Part shown: in pieces, positions 16,570-25,970 of the stretch
Layout: each line of letters opens with the position of its first letter
Position numbering within the stretch: the stretch's first letter is position 1
NCBI GenBank assembly: GCA_030651695.1
Contig: JAUSCD010000008.1
Coordinates: 1 to 64,000, forward strand
DNA: 64,000 nt
Direction of reading: 5' to 3'
DNA from: Pseudohongiella sp.
GTDB taxonomy: Bacteria; Pseudomonadota; Gammaproteobacteria; Pseudomonadales; Pseudohongiellaceae
Position numbers and translations under genes: made by a program
The notes under the pieces: generated by a model
What the model was told of the DNA's origin: nothing
Databases searched by the model: none
The model's input: the letters and a program-made list of their open reading frames with translations, nothing else

Positions 16570-17910
16570 TTATTGCGCCAGCCCTGTGTAGCGACGGTAT
16601 TCGTCCCACAATTTTTCCCGGAGCTCGGGGTCCGGCTCGTTCATGGCAGCTTCGCGAATCTGTCGTGCTACAACGTCATCGTCACGTCCGCCGGGAATAT
16701 CGTCCGGAATCGGGTATGCGCCTTCCGCATCAGAACCCGGCCCGCCGCGCACGCCACCTACAGACCCACCGGAACCACCAGCCTGAGGGCCGACGCCGGA
16801 ATTGGTCGCAACCACGCCACCCGGCATTCCGCCTTGGCCTGGCATACCCTGACCACCCTGGCCTTGACCGCTCTGACCTTCACCAGGGAATGCCACGCCG
16901 GGCATACCACCGGTACCTGTATAGAGGCCGGCGGGATCAGCACCAACCTCATTGCTCTGACGCTGGGCGCGGCTGCGCTCGGCCAGAATCAATCCATCAA
17001 AATCCTCATAACCCCGGCCAAGCGCTCCGTCGAGCACCGCAACACGCTCGCCAGCTGTTCTGACGCCGCTGCCGCTGCCGCTCCCGACACTGCCTCCGGG
17101 GAACCCACCGGGCATGCCACCCGCACCTGTGCCTGTGCCACCCGAACCTGTTCCGGCAGTAGTACCGGTGCCAGTGCCTGCGGAACCCGTGCCTGTACCG
17201 GGAAATGAGCCCGTCCCGGGGAATGAGCCGGTGCCTGGCATAGCGCCTCCAACAGGAACACCTGCTACAGACACACCACCGGTGCCTACCAACACACCAC
17301 CAGCGCCAACGCTTACACCACCGGTCCCGACGCTGACGCCACCCGCGTTCACGCTTGCGTTAACCATGCCGCCGCTGTCGGCAGACCCGCTCGTGCCGGA
17401 GGACGTGCCGCTGGAGCCGGGCATACCCTGGCCCGGGTCTCCCGGCATACTCCCGCTGCCGGGCATTCCGGGACGGCCCGAACTGTAGGCGTCTGTTCCT
17501 GCAGCCCCTGAAGAGGAAGAGGTAGATGCGCTGGGGAATGCGCCGGAGCTAGAGCCAGTCGACGGCGAAGCCCGTCCGGTTGAAAAATCAGGCAGCCCCG
17601 CTGTTGCTGCCGACGTCCCTTGTTGTCGCCCGGAGGCTGGCGAGGGCATTGACGGCGTTCCGCCAGACGATGATGATGAAGGCATCGACGGCATGGACGA
17701 CGAGCTTGAAGACGAGCTCGATGACGAGCTTGACGACGAACTCGACGACGAGGGCATTGACGGCATCGAAGAGGACGGCATTGATGATGATGGCATTGAC
17801 GGCGACGGCATGCTGCTTGACTGGGTTGTCTGCGTACTGGTTTCGCACGCACTTAACAACATGGCTGCCAGACCCATGCCGATCACTAAACGGTGCTGCG
17901 ACAACTTCAT
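16570..17910 (-). CDS. Ser/Pro/Met and Gly/Thr low-complexity lipoprotein
   Basis: 446 residues with lipobox LLSAC (Cys22). The mature protein begins with repeats of SSMPS and an unbroken run of 19 Ser, then Gly/Ser/Met-Pro tracts, V-S-V-G-T-G-G-type repeats and GTGSFPGTGSFPGTG, up to about residue 400. The only ordinary sequence is near residues 265-300 (GERVAVLDGALGRGYEDFDGLILAERSR) and at the end (DDDVVARQIREAAMNEPDPELREKLWDEYRRYTGLAQ). The Ser run mixes TCG, TCA and AGC codons, so it is not a simple slippage tract. It may be a flexible surface or periplasm-spanning tether. Confidence 0.8.
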   Translation of the reverse strand: MKLSQHRLVIGMGLAAMLLSACETSTQTTQSSSMPSPSMPSSSMPSSSMPSMPSSSSSSSSSSSSSSSSSSSMPSMPSSSSSGGTPSMPSPASGRQQGTSAATAGLPDFSTGRASPSTGSSSGAFPSASTSSSSGAAGTDAYSSGRPGMPGSGSMPGDPGQGMPGSSGTSSGTSGSADSGGMVNASVNAGGVSVGTGGVSVGAGGVLVGTGGVSVAGVPVGGAMPGTGSFPGTGSFPGTGTGSAGTGTGTTAGTGSGGTGTGAGGMPGGFPGGSVGSGSGSGVRTAGERVAVLDGALGRGYEDFDGLILAERSRAQRQSNEVGADPAGLYTGTGGMPGVAFPGEGQSGQGQGGQGMPGQGGMPGGVVATNSGVGPQAGGSGGSVGGVRGGPGSDAEGAYPIPDDIPGGRDDDVVARQIREAAMNEPDPELREKLWDEYRRYTGLAQ

Positions 17911-17996
17911 ATTTCTGAACTCCGCCTGCTCATGGCAGGACGTTGATATTGCCTTGATTCAGAACAACATACTGATAAGACCGATTCTCCGGCTCA

Positions 17997-19481
17997 TTAT
18001 TGCGCTTCAAATGCCACACTTTCAATGGCAGTGGCGTCATCAACGATGTCATCGTCAGGTTGTGCATCATCACTGGCGTCATTACTGTTATCAAAATTGC
18101 TGCTCATCCGGCTAGGATCGTAGGGAAACCGATACAACCACCCATTGGAACTTACCAGCCCTGATTCGTTTACCAGCGGCCTCATCGGGCTTTCTCTTAA
18201 CCCTGTAATCAGTCGACGTTTTATATTGTCACTGATCTCAGTTGACGAATTGACCAGCTCCACATTGGTGACACGGCCAAAACGTGTCAGGTCGAATCTC
18301 ATATCAACCCATGGCCACTCTGGCGGGGCGGCGCTGTCAGCTCTGACGCGCGCGGCTGACAGCGAGTTCGCCAGCTCAGTAGCGGTATTGGACTCAAGCT
18401 GCAAGGGTTCGGGCTGCAGGTACTCGTCAAAGGCAGGAATTGTAACGACCCTGCCAAATACCTCTCTGCGCAACGCCTCATCCTCACCGGCCAACATATT
18501 CCAGGCCTGTTGATAGAGCTGGGCAGAACCTTGCCGGCGCATAAACAAAAGATTCCAGTCCGCCAGATACAATACTGCTTCAACGTGCTGTTTCAGAAGA
18601 TCACGCCGCACTGAGCTATCAGGCAGGGCCTCGCTGAGGTGCGCAGTGCGTGCGGCAATAATGGCTTGCAGCGCTTCTTCTCCCAGGCTGAAGGTACTCG
18701 GGCGCAGCTTGTTCTGCCCATTGGTCATGCGATTTACCCATTCATCATCCACTTGCCGCGACCTGGCATACATGACTTCGGGGCGCATCTGCGGACCTGC
18801 CAGCGACAACCGCCAGGCCAGATAAGCCATGCGTTTCAAAAACTGTTCCCGCGGCCATGCAGCCGGTTCGGGCTGTGAATCTGCAATGCTGAGTGCAACG
18901 GAGTATAGTTGATAGGCATCAATCACACGGGTGATTGGCATCACATCTACCCGCCGATCAATATAGGACTGCAAATGCCATTCGGCGTAACTGATCAGCG
19001 CCAGAATCAGATCCGGGTTATCGGGCTGCATCGCGCGACTGTGAATGTAGAAATGGTACTGCCGCAAGGCGTCAGCTTCCTGCCACTGACCCAGTGCCAT
19101 GTGGCTTTGAACCTGCATATCGATGACGGGCGCCTGTTGCAGGCTGAACAGCCCATCATTCACCCTGCTGATATGCACTGCCCGCTCCAGCATTGAGAGC
19201 GCTTCCTGATGATTGCCGTCATTTTGCAGCAGCCTGGCCAGACTGGTCATGGATTCTGCAATCAAGGGATGCCAGGTATCACCCCTTGCCTCCAGAGATT
19301 CAACGGTCTGACGCAGGCTTGATATCTGTAGCTGATATTGCGCTGAATCTTCATCCTCCTGCGCGAACGACACGTGCGGGAGCGCCATTAAGGACGCCTG
19401 AAAAAGGCAACCCAGCAAAAACAAATGACCCTTGCGTGACCTGGGTCCCGGGAAAACAGATGAGCGACTTCGGAAAGACAT
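17997..19481 (-). CDS. Exported TPR protein with TonB-C-like end
   Basis: 494 residues with a signal peptide ending near SFAQ (about residue 41). TPR-like helices cover about 50-200 (MTSLARLLQNDGNHQEALSML). Residues about 385-465 (WVDMRFDLTRFGRVTNVELVNSS, then IKRRLITGLRESPMRPL) look like a TonB C-terminal-type domain, as seen in proteins with TPR plus energy-transducer ends. The tail is Asp-rich. It is the first gene of the cluster, with a 260-base divergent region before mutM; GGAG lies 8 bases before the ATG. Confidence 0.8.
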   Translation of the reverse strand: MSFRSRSSVFPGPRSRKGHLFLLGCLFQASLMALPHVSFAQEDEDSAQYQLQISSLRQTVESLEARGDTWHPLIAESMTSLARLLQNDGNHQEALSMLERAVHISRVNDGLFSLQQAPVIDMQVQSHMALGQWQEADALRQYHFYIHSRAMQPDNPDLILALISYAEWHLQSYIDRRVDVMPITRVIDAYQLYSVALSIADSQPEPAAWPREQFLKRMAYLAWRLSLAGPQMRPEVMYARSRQVDDEWVNRMTNGQNKLRPSTFSLGEEALQAIIAARTAHLSEALPDSSVRRDLLKQHVEAVLYLADWNLLFMRRQGSAQLYQQAWNMLAGEDEALRREVFGRVVTIPAFDEYLQPEPLQLESNTATELANSLSAARVRADSAAPPEWPWVDMRFDLTRFGRVTNVELVNSSTEISDNIKRRLITGLRESPMRPLVNESGLVSSNGWLYRFPYDPSRMSSNFDNSNDASDDAQPDDDIVDDATAIESVAFEAQ

Positions 19482-19516
19482 ACGAGGTTCTCCGGTGAAG
19501 CTGACTGCTGAAAAAT

Positions 19517-19544
19517 CTCTTATTGGTTTATGATCCTACGCCAA
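19517..19544 (-). promoter_or_regulatory. Possible promoter of the large minus-strand cluster
   Basis: On the minus strand, TTGGCG (19544-19539), a 16-base spacer and TAAGAG (19522-19517) form a weak sigma-70-like pair about 36 bases before the first gene of the cluster. The region 19482-19741 between this gene and mutM holds no gene and would contain divergent promoters. Confidence 0.25.
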
Positions 19545-19741
19545 TCTATCAGCCAAAGCTTCAAGATTAGTAATGTCCTGACTTTATAGTGCGCGGTCCG
19601 GTTTGCCTATCTCACTTTTGTGACAGTCAGCAGCGTAACTGGCAGTTCCGGGACTGCTATTGGTTTGACAGCGCCGGTTTAAAAATTACCGGCCAGAGCA
19701 CTGATTTATTTCGTCACCGATTATTCCCGGAGCCACAATAA

Positions 19742-20557
19742 ATGCCCGAATTGCCTGAAGTAGAAACCAGTCGCCGGGGTATCGATCCTCATGTCAGCGG
19801 CCGCACAGTGACAAAAACCATTGTAAGACAAGGAAAACTACGCTGGCCCGTACCAGTTCAGATCATCTCGGAACTATCCGGTCAAACTATTCTGGGCACA
19901 GACAGGCGTGGAAAATATCTGTTGCTCAATACCGCGGCCGGTTGTCTGATTATTCATCTGGGCATGTCGGGCAGCGTTCGTATCGTGGACAACTCTCAGC
20001 CGGCAGGCAAACATGATCATGTTGATATTGAGTTCACTGGTGGCGTGATACTGCGCTACCACGATCCGCGGCGCTTCGGCTGCATTCTCTGGTCTGCGCA
20101 CCCGTCGGATCAGCATCCTCTGCTGCGCGACCTGGGCCCGGAACCATTATCTGAAGAGTTTACTGCGGATTATCTGTTCGCTCGCAGCCGCGGGCGCAAA
20201 ACGCCAATCAAGTCCTTCATTATGGACAGCCACGTGGTGGTCGGAGTCGGTAATATCTACGCCAACGAGGCGTTGTTTATGGCTGGTATCCGGCCACAGG
20301 CAGAGGCGGGGGCAATGTCACGGGCAAGACTGCAACGGCTGGTGGCAAGCATCAAAGAGGTTATTGCACATGCCATTACGGTGGGCGGCACAACACTGAG
20401 GGATTTTGTTGGCGGTGACGGCAAACCCGGATACTTCCAGCAATCTCTGAGAGTATACGGGCGCGGCGGCGAGGCCTGCAAAAGCTGCGGTTCTGTGCTC
20501 AAGGAGATCCGTCAGACCCAACGCAGCTCAGTCTATTGCGCGCGCTGCCAGCGTTGA
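19742..20557 (+). CDS. mutM: Formamidopyrimidine-DNA glycosylase
   Basis: Bifunctional DNA glycosylase/AP lyase that removes 8-oxoguanine and FaPy lesions. 271 residues, the standard length. The mature N-terminus [12 protein letters not shown] has the catalytic Pro and Glu, the RGKYLL Lys loop is near residue 58, [14 protein letters not shown] is the helix-two-turn-helix signature, and the C-terminal zinc finger is CKSC-x16-CARC. It stands alone on the plus strand, convergent with coaD, 36 bases away. Confidence 0.97.
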   Translation: MPELPEVETSRRGIDPHVSGRTVTKTIVRQGKLRWPVPVQIISELSGQTILGTDRRGKYLLLNTAAGCLIIHLGMSGSVRIVDNSQPAGKHDHVDIEFTGGVILRYHDPRRFGCILWSAHPSDQHPLLRDLGPEPLSEEFTADYLFARSRGRKTPIKSFIMDSHVVVGVGNIYANEALFMAGIRPQAEAGAMSRARLQRLVASIKEVIAHAITVGGTTLRDFVGGDGKPGYFQQSLRVYGRGGEACKSCGSVLKEIRQTQRSSVYCARCQR

Positions 20558-20592
20558 AACCGGCGCGCACTGACCGCTGCGAAGATTGCGGC

Positions 20593-21075
20593 TTATTGCT
20601 TTTTGTTCAGCTCCCGCATGGCCTCTGCCACTGCAGGATGAACAAAACGGGAAATATCGCCGCCGTATGAGGCTATCTCGCGCACCAGTGTAGAAGAGAT
20701 GTAAGACAGATGCTCTTCAGGCGCCAGGAAAATGGTTTCTATACCAGGATCCAGCGCACGGTTCATGCCCACCAGTTGGAACTCGTACTCGAAGTCAGCC
20801 ACGGTGCGCAATCCGCGCAAAATGATGCTTGACCCGCGCTGTCGTACGAAGTCTATCAACAGGGTGTCAAACGAGCATACTTCGACGTTATCCAGATGCC
20901 CGAGTACTTCGCGGGCCAGCTCGACACGACGCTCGGTTGGCAAGGTGTTGGTTTTTTGTTTATTGACGCCGATCGCAACAATGACGTGCTCAAACAAGCC
21001 TGAAGCGCGTTGTACCAGATCAGTGTGGCCGTTGGTGATGGGGTTAAAAGTACCCGGGTAAACCGCTGTTTTCAT
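20593..21075 (-). CDS. coaD: Phosphopantetheine adenylyltransferase
   Basis: Transfers AMP from ATP to 4'-phosphopantetheine, the fourth step of CoA synthesis. 160 residues, the family length. It has PGTFNPITNGHTDLVQRA with the nucleotidyltransferase T/HxGH motif, RGLRTVADFEYE, and the ISSTLVREIASYGGD loop near the C-terminus. It is the third gene of a minus-strand operon with rsmD and the YheT-like hydrolase, 10 bases after the latter. Confidence 0.97.
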   Translation of the reverse strand: MKTAVYPGTFNPITNGHTDLVQRASGLFEHVIVAIGVNKQKTNTLPTERRVELAREVLGHLDNVEVCSFDTLLIDFVRQRGSSIILRGLRTVADFEYEFQLVGMNRALDPGIETIFLAPEEHLSYISSTLVREIASYGGDISRFVHPAVAEAMRELNKKQ

Positions 21076-21085
21076 ACGTATGATT

Positions 21086-22138
21086 TCAACTGAGTGCCGA
21101 TTTGCCGCCTACACTACACGACTGATTGATTTGTGTCAGCTCAATAAAATTCAGGATCCGGCGTTCCAGCCAGTGCGGCTGTCCATCTGCCGCAAATCCT
21201 ACATGGCCGCCTGCTTTCAACACTTCACAATGAATATGAGATGGCAGCTCGTTTTGGCACGGAACGGCCTGCGGCGGAATGATCGGGTCGTTACGACCAT
21301 GGATCAATAAGGACGGCACTGTCACGGCGGGTAAAAACTGCCGGCTGCTGCACTTGTCGTAGTAATCACGCGCGCCATTGAAGCCATGCAACGGAGCGGT
21401 CACAGCATCATCAAAACCCCAGAGCGTTTTGATGCTGTCCAGCGACCCCAGACCACGAATAACGGCCAGCTGATCATCGCGGCCACGCTTTTCGAACTCC
21501 GTCTGCTTGGACTTCAGATCCATACGCAAGCGGTTCAGAAAATAACGTCCATACAGGTAGGCAACACCACTGTTCATCCGGCCACAACAAAGCGCAAGCT
21601 CAAACGGATTGGAGACACTGACTGCGGCCAGCACACGGTCACGGTGAGGCGTTTCGCTCAGCCATTTGATCAGGACATTGGCACCCAGTGAATAACCGAT
21701 CACTGCCAATTTACGGGCGGCTGTCAACTCCGGCAACAAGGCAGAGATAACCTCCTCCACGTCATGAGAACATCCCGAATGGTAGGCCACCGCCAGACGA
21801 TTGAAGTCGCCGCTGCATCCGCGCAGGTTCATGGCAACACTGTCGTAGCCGTTTTGCTGCAGCAAGGTCTGCATCGCCACAATATAGGGAGAGGCGGAAC
21901 AGCCAGCCAGGCCGTGCAGCAGGAACACCAGCGGTGTGGGATCATTTACTGAGCGGGTGCTGTGTGCCGCTGCGAAATCCAGATCGATAAAGTCACCGTC
22001 CTGCAATTCAATGCGGCGGCGGCTGCGGTGTAATTGCGGCGCGGACACCAGCTTGCGCCAGACCGTCTGCAGGTGGCCGCCGGGCAACCACCACGGCGAA
22101 CGGAAATCCTGAAGCGGGTCTGGCACGGAGGAAATCAT
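21086..22138 (-). CDS. YheT-like alpha/beta hydrolase
   Basis: 350 residues of the AB-hydrolase YheT group. It has HGLAGCSASPYI (oxyanion loop), GYSLGANVL with the nucleophile Ser, and LIHGRNDPIIPP with the acid; the His lies in KAGGHVGFA. The N-terminus PWWLPGGHLQTVW is typical of the group. The start overlaps the rsmD stop (ATGA at 22135-22138), so translation is coupled. The physiological substrate is unknown. Confidence 0.92.
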   Translation of the reverse strand: MISSVPDPLQDFRSPWWLPGGHLQTVWRKLVSAPQLHRSRRRIELQDGDFIDLDFAAAHSTRSVNDPTPLVFLLHGLAGCSASPYIVAMQTLLQQNGYDSVAMNLRGCSGDFNRLAVAYHSGCSHDVEEVISALLPELTAARKLAVIGYSLGANVLIKWLSETPHRDRVLAAVSVSNPFELALCCGRMNSGVAYLYGRYFLNRLRMDLKSKQTEFEKRGRDDQLAVIRGLGSLDSIKTLWGFDDAVTAPLHGFNGARDYYDKCSSRQFLPAVTVPSLLIHGRNDPIIPPQAVPCQNELPSHIHCEVLKAGGHVGFAADGQPHWLERRILNFIELTQINQSCSVGGKSALS

Positions 22139-22788
22139 GAGCCGGGCTCCTCATCTTCGCGTTTGTACAAGCCGTAGTGCACAGCGCCTGCCTTTCCCTT
22201 TTTGCTCAGCACCCAGTTGGCCGGAAATGATTGTGCGCCGCCTACAATCTGAACGCTGCCCGGCTCGGGTAGCGGTTCTCCGGATTCAAGGTATATGTAT
22301 GCGCCAGCTTTAAGCAGACCGCTGCTTTCCAAGGCCAGACAGTCGGTGGCGAGCAGTCCGGCTGCAAACGGCGGGTCCATGAAGACCAGCCCGAAGCGCT
22401 TGTCTGCGGATGCAGTTTTAAGAAACTGCTGGGCGCTGCAGATCACCACATTGGCCTGCGTGCACTGCAAAGCAGTCAGATGGGCTTTGATGGCGGAGGC
22501 TGCCAGATTCGAGGCGTCCACAAAAGTGACATGACGCGCGCCCCGCGACAGTGCCTCAAGACCACAAGCGCCGCTGCCGGCATACAGATCCAGACAGTCC
22601 TCTTCCAGGGTCAGTCCCTGCAACCAATTGAACAGGGTTTCGCGCACACGATCGGGCGTCGGGCGCAGACCTTCCACGTCCGGAAAACGCAGTTTGCGTC
22701 CGCGCCAGTAACCGCCAATGATACGCAGCGTATTCTGCTGGTGGGTCTTAGCTTTCATACCTGAACCTGTCATGCCTGAACCTGTCAT
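22135..22788 (-). CDS. rsmD: 16S rRNA (guanine-966-N2)-methyltransferase
   Basis: Methylates G966 of 16S rRNA. The core begins LRIIGGYWRGRKLRFP and contains RPTPDRVRETLFNWL, DLYAGSGACGLEALSRGA (SAM site) and the catalytic motif VFMDPPF. The start is ambiguous: a GTG at 22806 and ATGs at 22788, 22773 and 22758 are all in frame, separated by 15-bp tandem repeats each carrying its own AGG-rich leader. The ATG at 22758 would give the usual family length of about 207 residues. The gene heads the operon with the YheT-like gene and coaD and diverges from ftsY. Confidence 0.93.
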   Translation of the reverse strand: MTGSGMTGSGMKAKTHQQNTLRIIGGYWRGRKLRFPDVEGLRPTPDRVRETLFNWLQGLTLEEDCLDLYAGSGACGLEALSRGARHVTFVDASNLAASAIKAHLTALQCTQANVVICSAQQFLKTASADKRFGLVFMDPPFAAGLLATDCLALESSGLLKAGAYIYLESGEPLPEPGSVQIVGGAQSFPANWVLSKKGKAGAVHYGLYKREDEEPGS

Positions 22789-22800
22789 GCCTGAACCTGC
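22756..22800. repeat. Three 15-bp tandem repeats at the rsmD start
   Basis: Unit TGCCTGAACCTGTCA on the plus strand, three near-identical copies. On the coding strand each unit reads AGGTTCAGGCATGAC, so each supplies a Shine-Dalgarno-like AGG and an in-frame ATG. The repeats encode Met-Thr-Gly-Ser-Gly units. Confidence 0.85.
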
Positions 22801-22967
22801 AGTCACTTAAGACGGTTGCCAACCGCGCTTGCCTGAACGGTAACGCCTGAATCAGCAGGAATTGAAAAATCAGGCCGGATTGTACTGCGACCTGCAGCGA
22901 ATGGGCAGGGCTGGAGCAAAATGCTAGACTAGCCGCCCTGATTCGCCAGATCCCGAGTATTTGCCCA

Positions 22968-24182
22968 ATGTTCAGTTTTCTAAAAAAGCGCCCGCAAGAC
23001 AAGCCGGATCAGGCGCCGGTGCCAACCGAACAGGTTTCAGACCTGCCAGCCTCTGACCAGCAGGTTTCAGGCCAGCCGCTTTCCGATGAGCCCATTCGCG
23101 AACAGCCGTCTTCAGAAGACCAGACGTCGCCAGAGCCGGCTGCCACAGCACCACTGCGCTTGCCTGAAGAGCCTGTGGCTGAGATGGCGCCTGTCGAGCC
23201 AACAGAAGATGCCCTGGCGCAGACCCCGACCGAACAGGTGAAACCCGGCGGGTTTTTCAGCCGCCTGAAACAAGGCCTGAGCCGTACCCGCGAAAATCTC
23301 GCGGAAGGCCTCAGCGCGCTGGTCAGTGGCCGCAAAACCATTGACGACGCGCTGCTGGAAGAAATTGAGATGCAACTGCTGACCGCGGATGTCGGCATTG
23401 AAGCGACCGACCAGGTCATCGCGTCGTTGACCGCCAAACTCAAACGCAAACAGCTTAAAGATGCTGATGCACTGATGGAAAGCCTGCAGGCGGAATTACG
23501 CTCTCTGCTGGAACCCTGTTCTGTGCCTTTAAAAATCGACGTCACGCAGAAGCCTTATGTGATTCTGGTTGTGGGTGTAAACGGTGTTGGTAAAACCACT
23601 ACCATCGGAAAACTTGCGCGTCGTTTTCAGAGCGAAAATCATAAAGTGATGCTGGCCGCCGGTGATACGTTCCGCGCCGCCGCCGTTGAACAGTTGCAAG
23701 CCTGGGGCGATCGCAACAAAGTCCCGGTAGTTGCGCAGGCATCCGGTTCGGACAGTGCATCAGTAATTTTTGATGCCTATCAATCTGCCAAAGCGCGCGG
23801 CATTGATGTGCTGATAGCCGACACGGCCGGTCGCCTGCACAACAAAACCAATCTGATGGTGGAATTGCAAAAAATTGTGCGCGTTCTTAAGAAACTCGAC
23901 GACAATGTTCCACACGAAGTGATGCTGGTACTGGACTCCACCACAGGCCAGAACGCACTGAATCAGGCACGCAGTTTTAATGATGCCGTGAAGCTGACCG
24001 GCCTGTGCCTGACCAAGCTCGATGGCACAGCAAAAGGCGGTGTGGTATTCGCAATTGCAAAAGCCCTTGCCCTGCCGATCCGATTTATCGGGATCGGTGA
24101 ACAAGCCGAAGATCTTCGACCATTTAATGCCGATGACTTTGTTGCTGCGCTTTTTAACAAATCTGATGAATCGGCAAATTGA
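22968..24182 (+). CDS. ftsY: Signal recognition particle receptor FtsY
   Basis: SRP-receptor GTPase that docks ribosome-nascent chain complexes at the inner membrane. 404 residues: an acidic, Pro/Gln-rich A domain (about 1-95, rich in SDQQVSGQPLSDEP-type repeats), an N domain, and a G domain with GVNGVGKTTTIGKLA near 203, DTFRAAAVEQL, DTAGRLHNKTNLM and TKLDGTAKGG. The 161-base gap to rsmD holds divergent promoters. It is followed by ftsE and ftsX, the conserved gammaproteobacterial order. Confidence 0.97.
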   Translation: MFSFLKKRPQDKPDQAPVPTEQVSDLPASDQQVSGQPLSDEPIREQPSSEDQTSPEPAATAPLRLPEEPVAEMAPVEPTEDALAQTPTEQVKPGGFFSRLKQGLSRTRENLAEGLSALVSGRKTIDDALLEEIEMQLLTADVGIEATDQVIASLTAKLKRKQLKDADALMESLQAELRSLLEPCSVPLKIDVTQKPYVILVVGVNGVGKTTTIGKLARRFQSENHKVMLAAGDTFRAAAVEQLQAWGDRNKVPVVAQASGSDSASVIFDAYQSAKARGIDVLIADTAGRLHNKTNLMVELQKIVRVLKKLDDNVPHEVMLVLDSTTGQNALNQARSFNDAVKLTGLCLTKLDGTAKGGVVFAIAKALALPIRFIGIGEQAEDLRPFNADDFVAALFNKSDESAN

Positions 24183-24215
24183 TGCTTCTTTACTTTAAAG
24201 GGACAGCTGGCGCCA

Positions 24216-24929
24216 ATGATCCGCTTTGACGAAGTCAGCAAACAGTATCCGGGTGGTCATCAGGCTCTTAAGCAGGTGTCTTTTGAACTCAACAAAGGTG
24301 AGATGGCCTTTCTGACCGGTCGCTCCGGTGCGGGCAAAAGCACGTTGTTAAAACTGATCATGCGCACTGAAGAGTTAAATCAGGGCCAGATTCTGGTAGG
24401 CAACCGCAATATTCATCGGATGGCTGCTTCCGAGATCCCGTTTCACCGGCGTCGTATAGGTGTGGTGTTCCAGGATCACCAATTGTTGTTTGATCGCACC
24501 GTATTCGACAACGTCATGTTGCCGCTTAGAATCGAAGGTTACGACAAACATGAAGCCGCACGTCGAGTGCGCGCGGCACTGGATAAAGTAGGCCTGCTGA
24601 ACAAAGAGAAACTCAATCCGGTTACTTTGTCAGGAGGCGAGCAGCAACGCGTAGGCATTGCGCGCGCGGTGGTGAATCGTCCACAGATTCTTCTGGCTGA
24701 TGAACCAACAGGCAATCTTGATCCCGACCTCGCGGCAGAAATCATGTTGTTATTTGAGCAATTTAACCAGATTGGTGTGTCCATGCTGATAGCCAGCCAT
24801 GATCTGTCGCTGATTACCCGACTCAAACACAGGATACTCACTCTGGATCATGGCTCGCTGATCAAAGATGAATTACAACCCAGCAAACAAGAGCCTGCTT
24901 CTCGCAACAGCCATGGAGCCAACGTGTAA
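24216..24929 (+). CDS. ftsE: Cell-division ABC transporter ATPase FtsE
   Basis: ATPase of the FtsEX complex, which activates periplasmic amidase regulators at the septum. 237 residues with Walker [10 protein letters not shown], signature [14 protein letters not shown], Walker [13 protein letters not shown] and switch His in IASHDLSL. It lies 33 bases after ftsY, and its stop overlaps the ftsX start (TAATG), so the two subunits are co-translated. Confidence 0.97.
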   Translation: MIRFDEVSKQYPGGHQALKQVSFELNKGEMAFLTGRSGAGKSTLLKLIMRTEELNQGQILVGNRNIHRMAASEIPFHRRRIGVVFQDHQLLFDRTVFDNVMLPLRIEGYDKHEAARRVRAALDKVGLLNKEKLNPVTLSGGEQQRVGIARAVVNRPQILLADEPTGNLDPDLAAEIMLLFEQFNQIGVSMLIASHDLSLITRLKHRILTLDHGSLIKDELQPSKQEPASRNSHGANV

Positions 24930-25960
24930 TGGACTCCGGTGTCAAAAATTCTGCTCGCCCGGGGCCAGACAGGCCTAACCCTTCACGCCCGAATCCCTCA
25001 CGCCCCGGTCCTTCACGTCCAGGCGGCGCCAAGCGTGGTCGCAGCTTGGGACAGAAGCTAAAAGGACTGCTTGGCCTGCACAGGGATGGCGCCGTTGACT
25101 CATTGCGCCGGATGCGGGCTCAACCGCTGAATACCATCATGAGCCTGATGGTTGTGGCCATTGCCTTGTTACTGCCTGCGCTGCTTTATGTCGGGGGCAA
25201 AAACATGGCGCAGTTCGGCGAATCTCTGGCGGACACCAACCGTATCAATTTTTATCTGCAGACCGATATAAGTCCTACTCAAATAGAATTGTTACAAACG
25301 TCAATGCGCGACAACACCTTGGTCGAACGGGTCGAATTCATTTCAGCAAATCAGGCTGCCGCAGATTTTGCGATCTGGTCGGGACTGGGCAATATTGTTG
25401 AAAGCCTGGACAACAACCCTCTGCCCGCGAGTCTGGTAATACATCCTGTCGATACCCGTGCAGATACTGCGGTTCAGATTCGTGATGCGTTCGCCAACGA
25501 GGATGGGGTACGCCAGGTCACACTCGATCAGGCCTGGGTGGAGCGACTGGAAAGCCTCCTGCAGCTGGTCGACCGTATAGTACTGGCATTGATTCTGGTG
25601 CTGTCCATGGCGGTGCTGTTTATCACCGGCAACGCCATTCGCACCCATATCGCCAGCCGCGAAGCAGAAATCCGTGTGATGTCATTGATCGGAGCGACAC
25701 GCGCGTTCATAGCGCGGCCGTTTCTTTACAGTGGCGCATGGCAGGGCTTGCTTGGCGCTGCACTGGCCTGGATTTTTGTGCAGTTGTTATTGCTTTTGTT
25801 CCGCGGCCCGGCACAAACACTGCTCGCGTTTTATGGCGAGCAGTATCAGTTTATTGGCCTGGATATGCGCGCCAGCCTGATCCTGCTGGCTGGCGGTCTT
25901 GCTCTGGGCTGGGCCGGCGCCTGGTTGTCAGTATCCCGGCATATGAATCGCTGGCACTAG
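24929..25960 (+). CDS. ftsX: Cell-division protein FtsX
   Basis: Membrane subunit of FtsEX. 343 residues: a cytoplasmic N-terminus of about 65 residues that is unusually rich in Arg/Pro/Ser because of a 15-bp tandem repeat, TM1 near 70-90 (TIMSLMVVAIALLLPALLY), a periplasmic loop to about 215, and three C-terminal membrane helices including REAEIRVMSLIGATRAFIARPF. The ending SVSRHMNRWH fits the family. It is followed convergently by an M13 protease gene only 10 bases away. Confidence 0.95.
   Translation: MDSGVKNSARPGPDRPNPSRPNPSRPGPSRPGGAKRGRSLGQKLKGLLGLHRDGAVDSLRRMRAQPLNTIMSLMVVAIALLLPALLYVGGKNMAQFGESLADTNRINFYLQTDISPTQIELLQTSMRDNTLVERVEFISANQAAADFAIWSGLGNIVESLDNNPLPASLVIHPVDTRADTAVQIRDAFANEDGVRQVTLDQAWVERLESLLQLVDRIVLALILVLSMAVLFITGNAIRTHIASREAEIRVMSLIGATRAFIARPFLYSGAWQGLLGAALAWIFVQLLLLLFRGPAQTLLAFYGEQYQFIGLDMRASLILLAGGLALGWAGAWLSVSRHMNRWH
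24974..25018 (+). repeat. 15-bp tandem repeat in ftsX
   Basis: Three degenerate copies of CCTAACCCTTCACGC in frame, encoding PNPSR-PNPSR-PGPSR in the cytoplasmic tail of FtsX. Confidence 0.8.
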
Positions 25961-25970
25961 ATTATTCGGG

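Noticed and set aside
17693-18115. Plus-strand frame of 140 codons beginning with a poly-Asp/Glu stretch
   Set aside because: It is the complement of the poly-Ser tract of the low-complexity lipoprotein and runs into the next gene; no ribosome site is seen.
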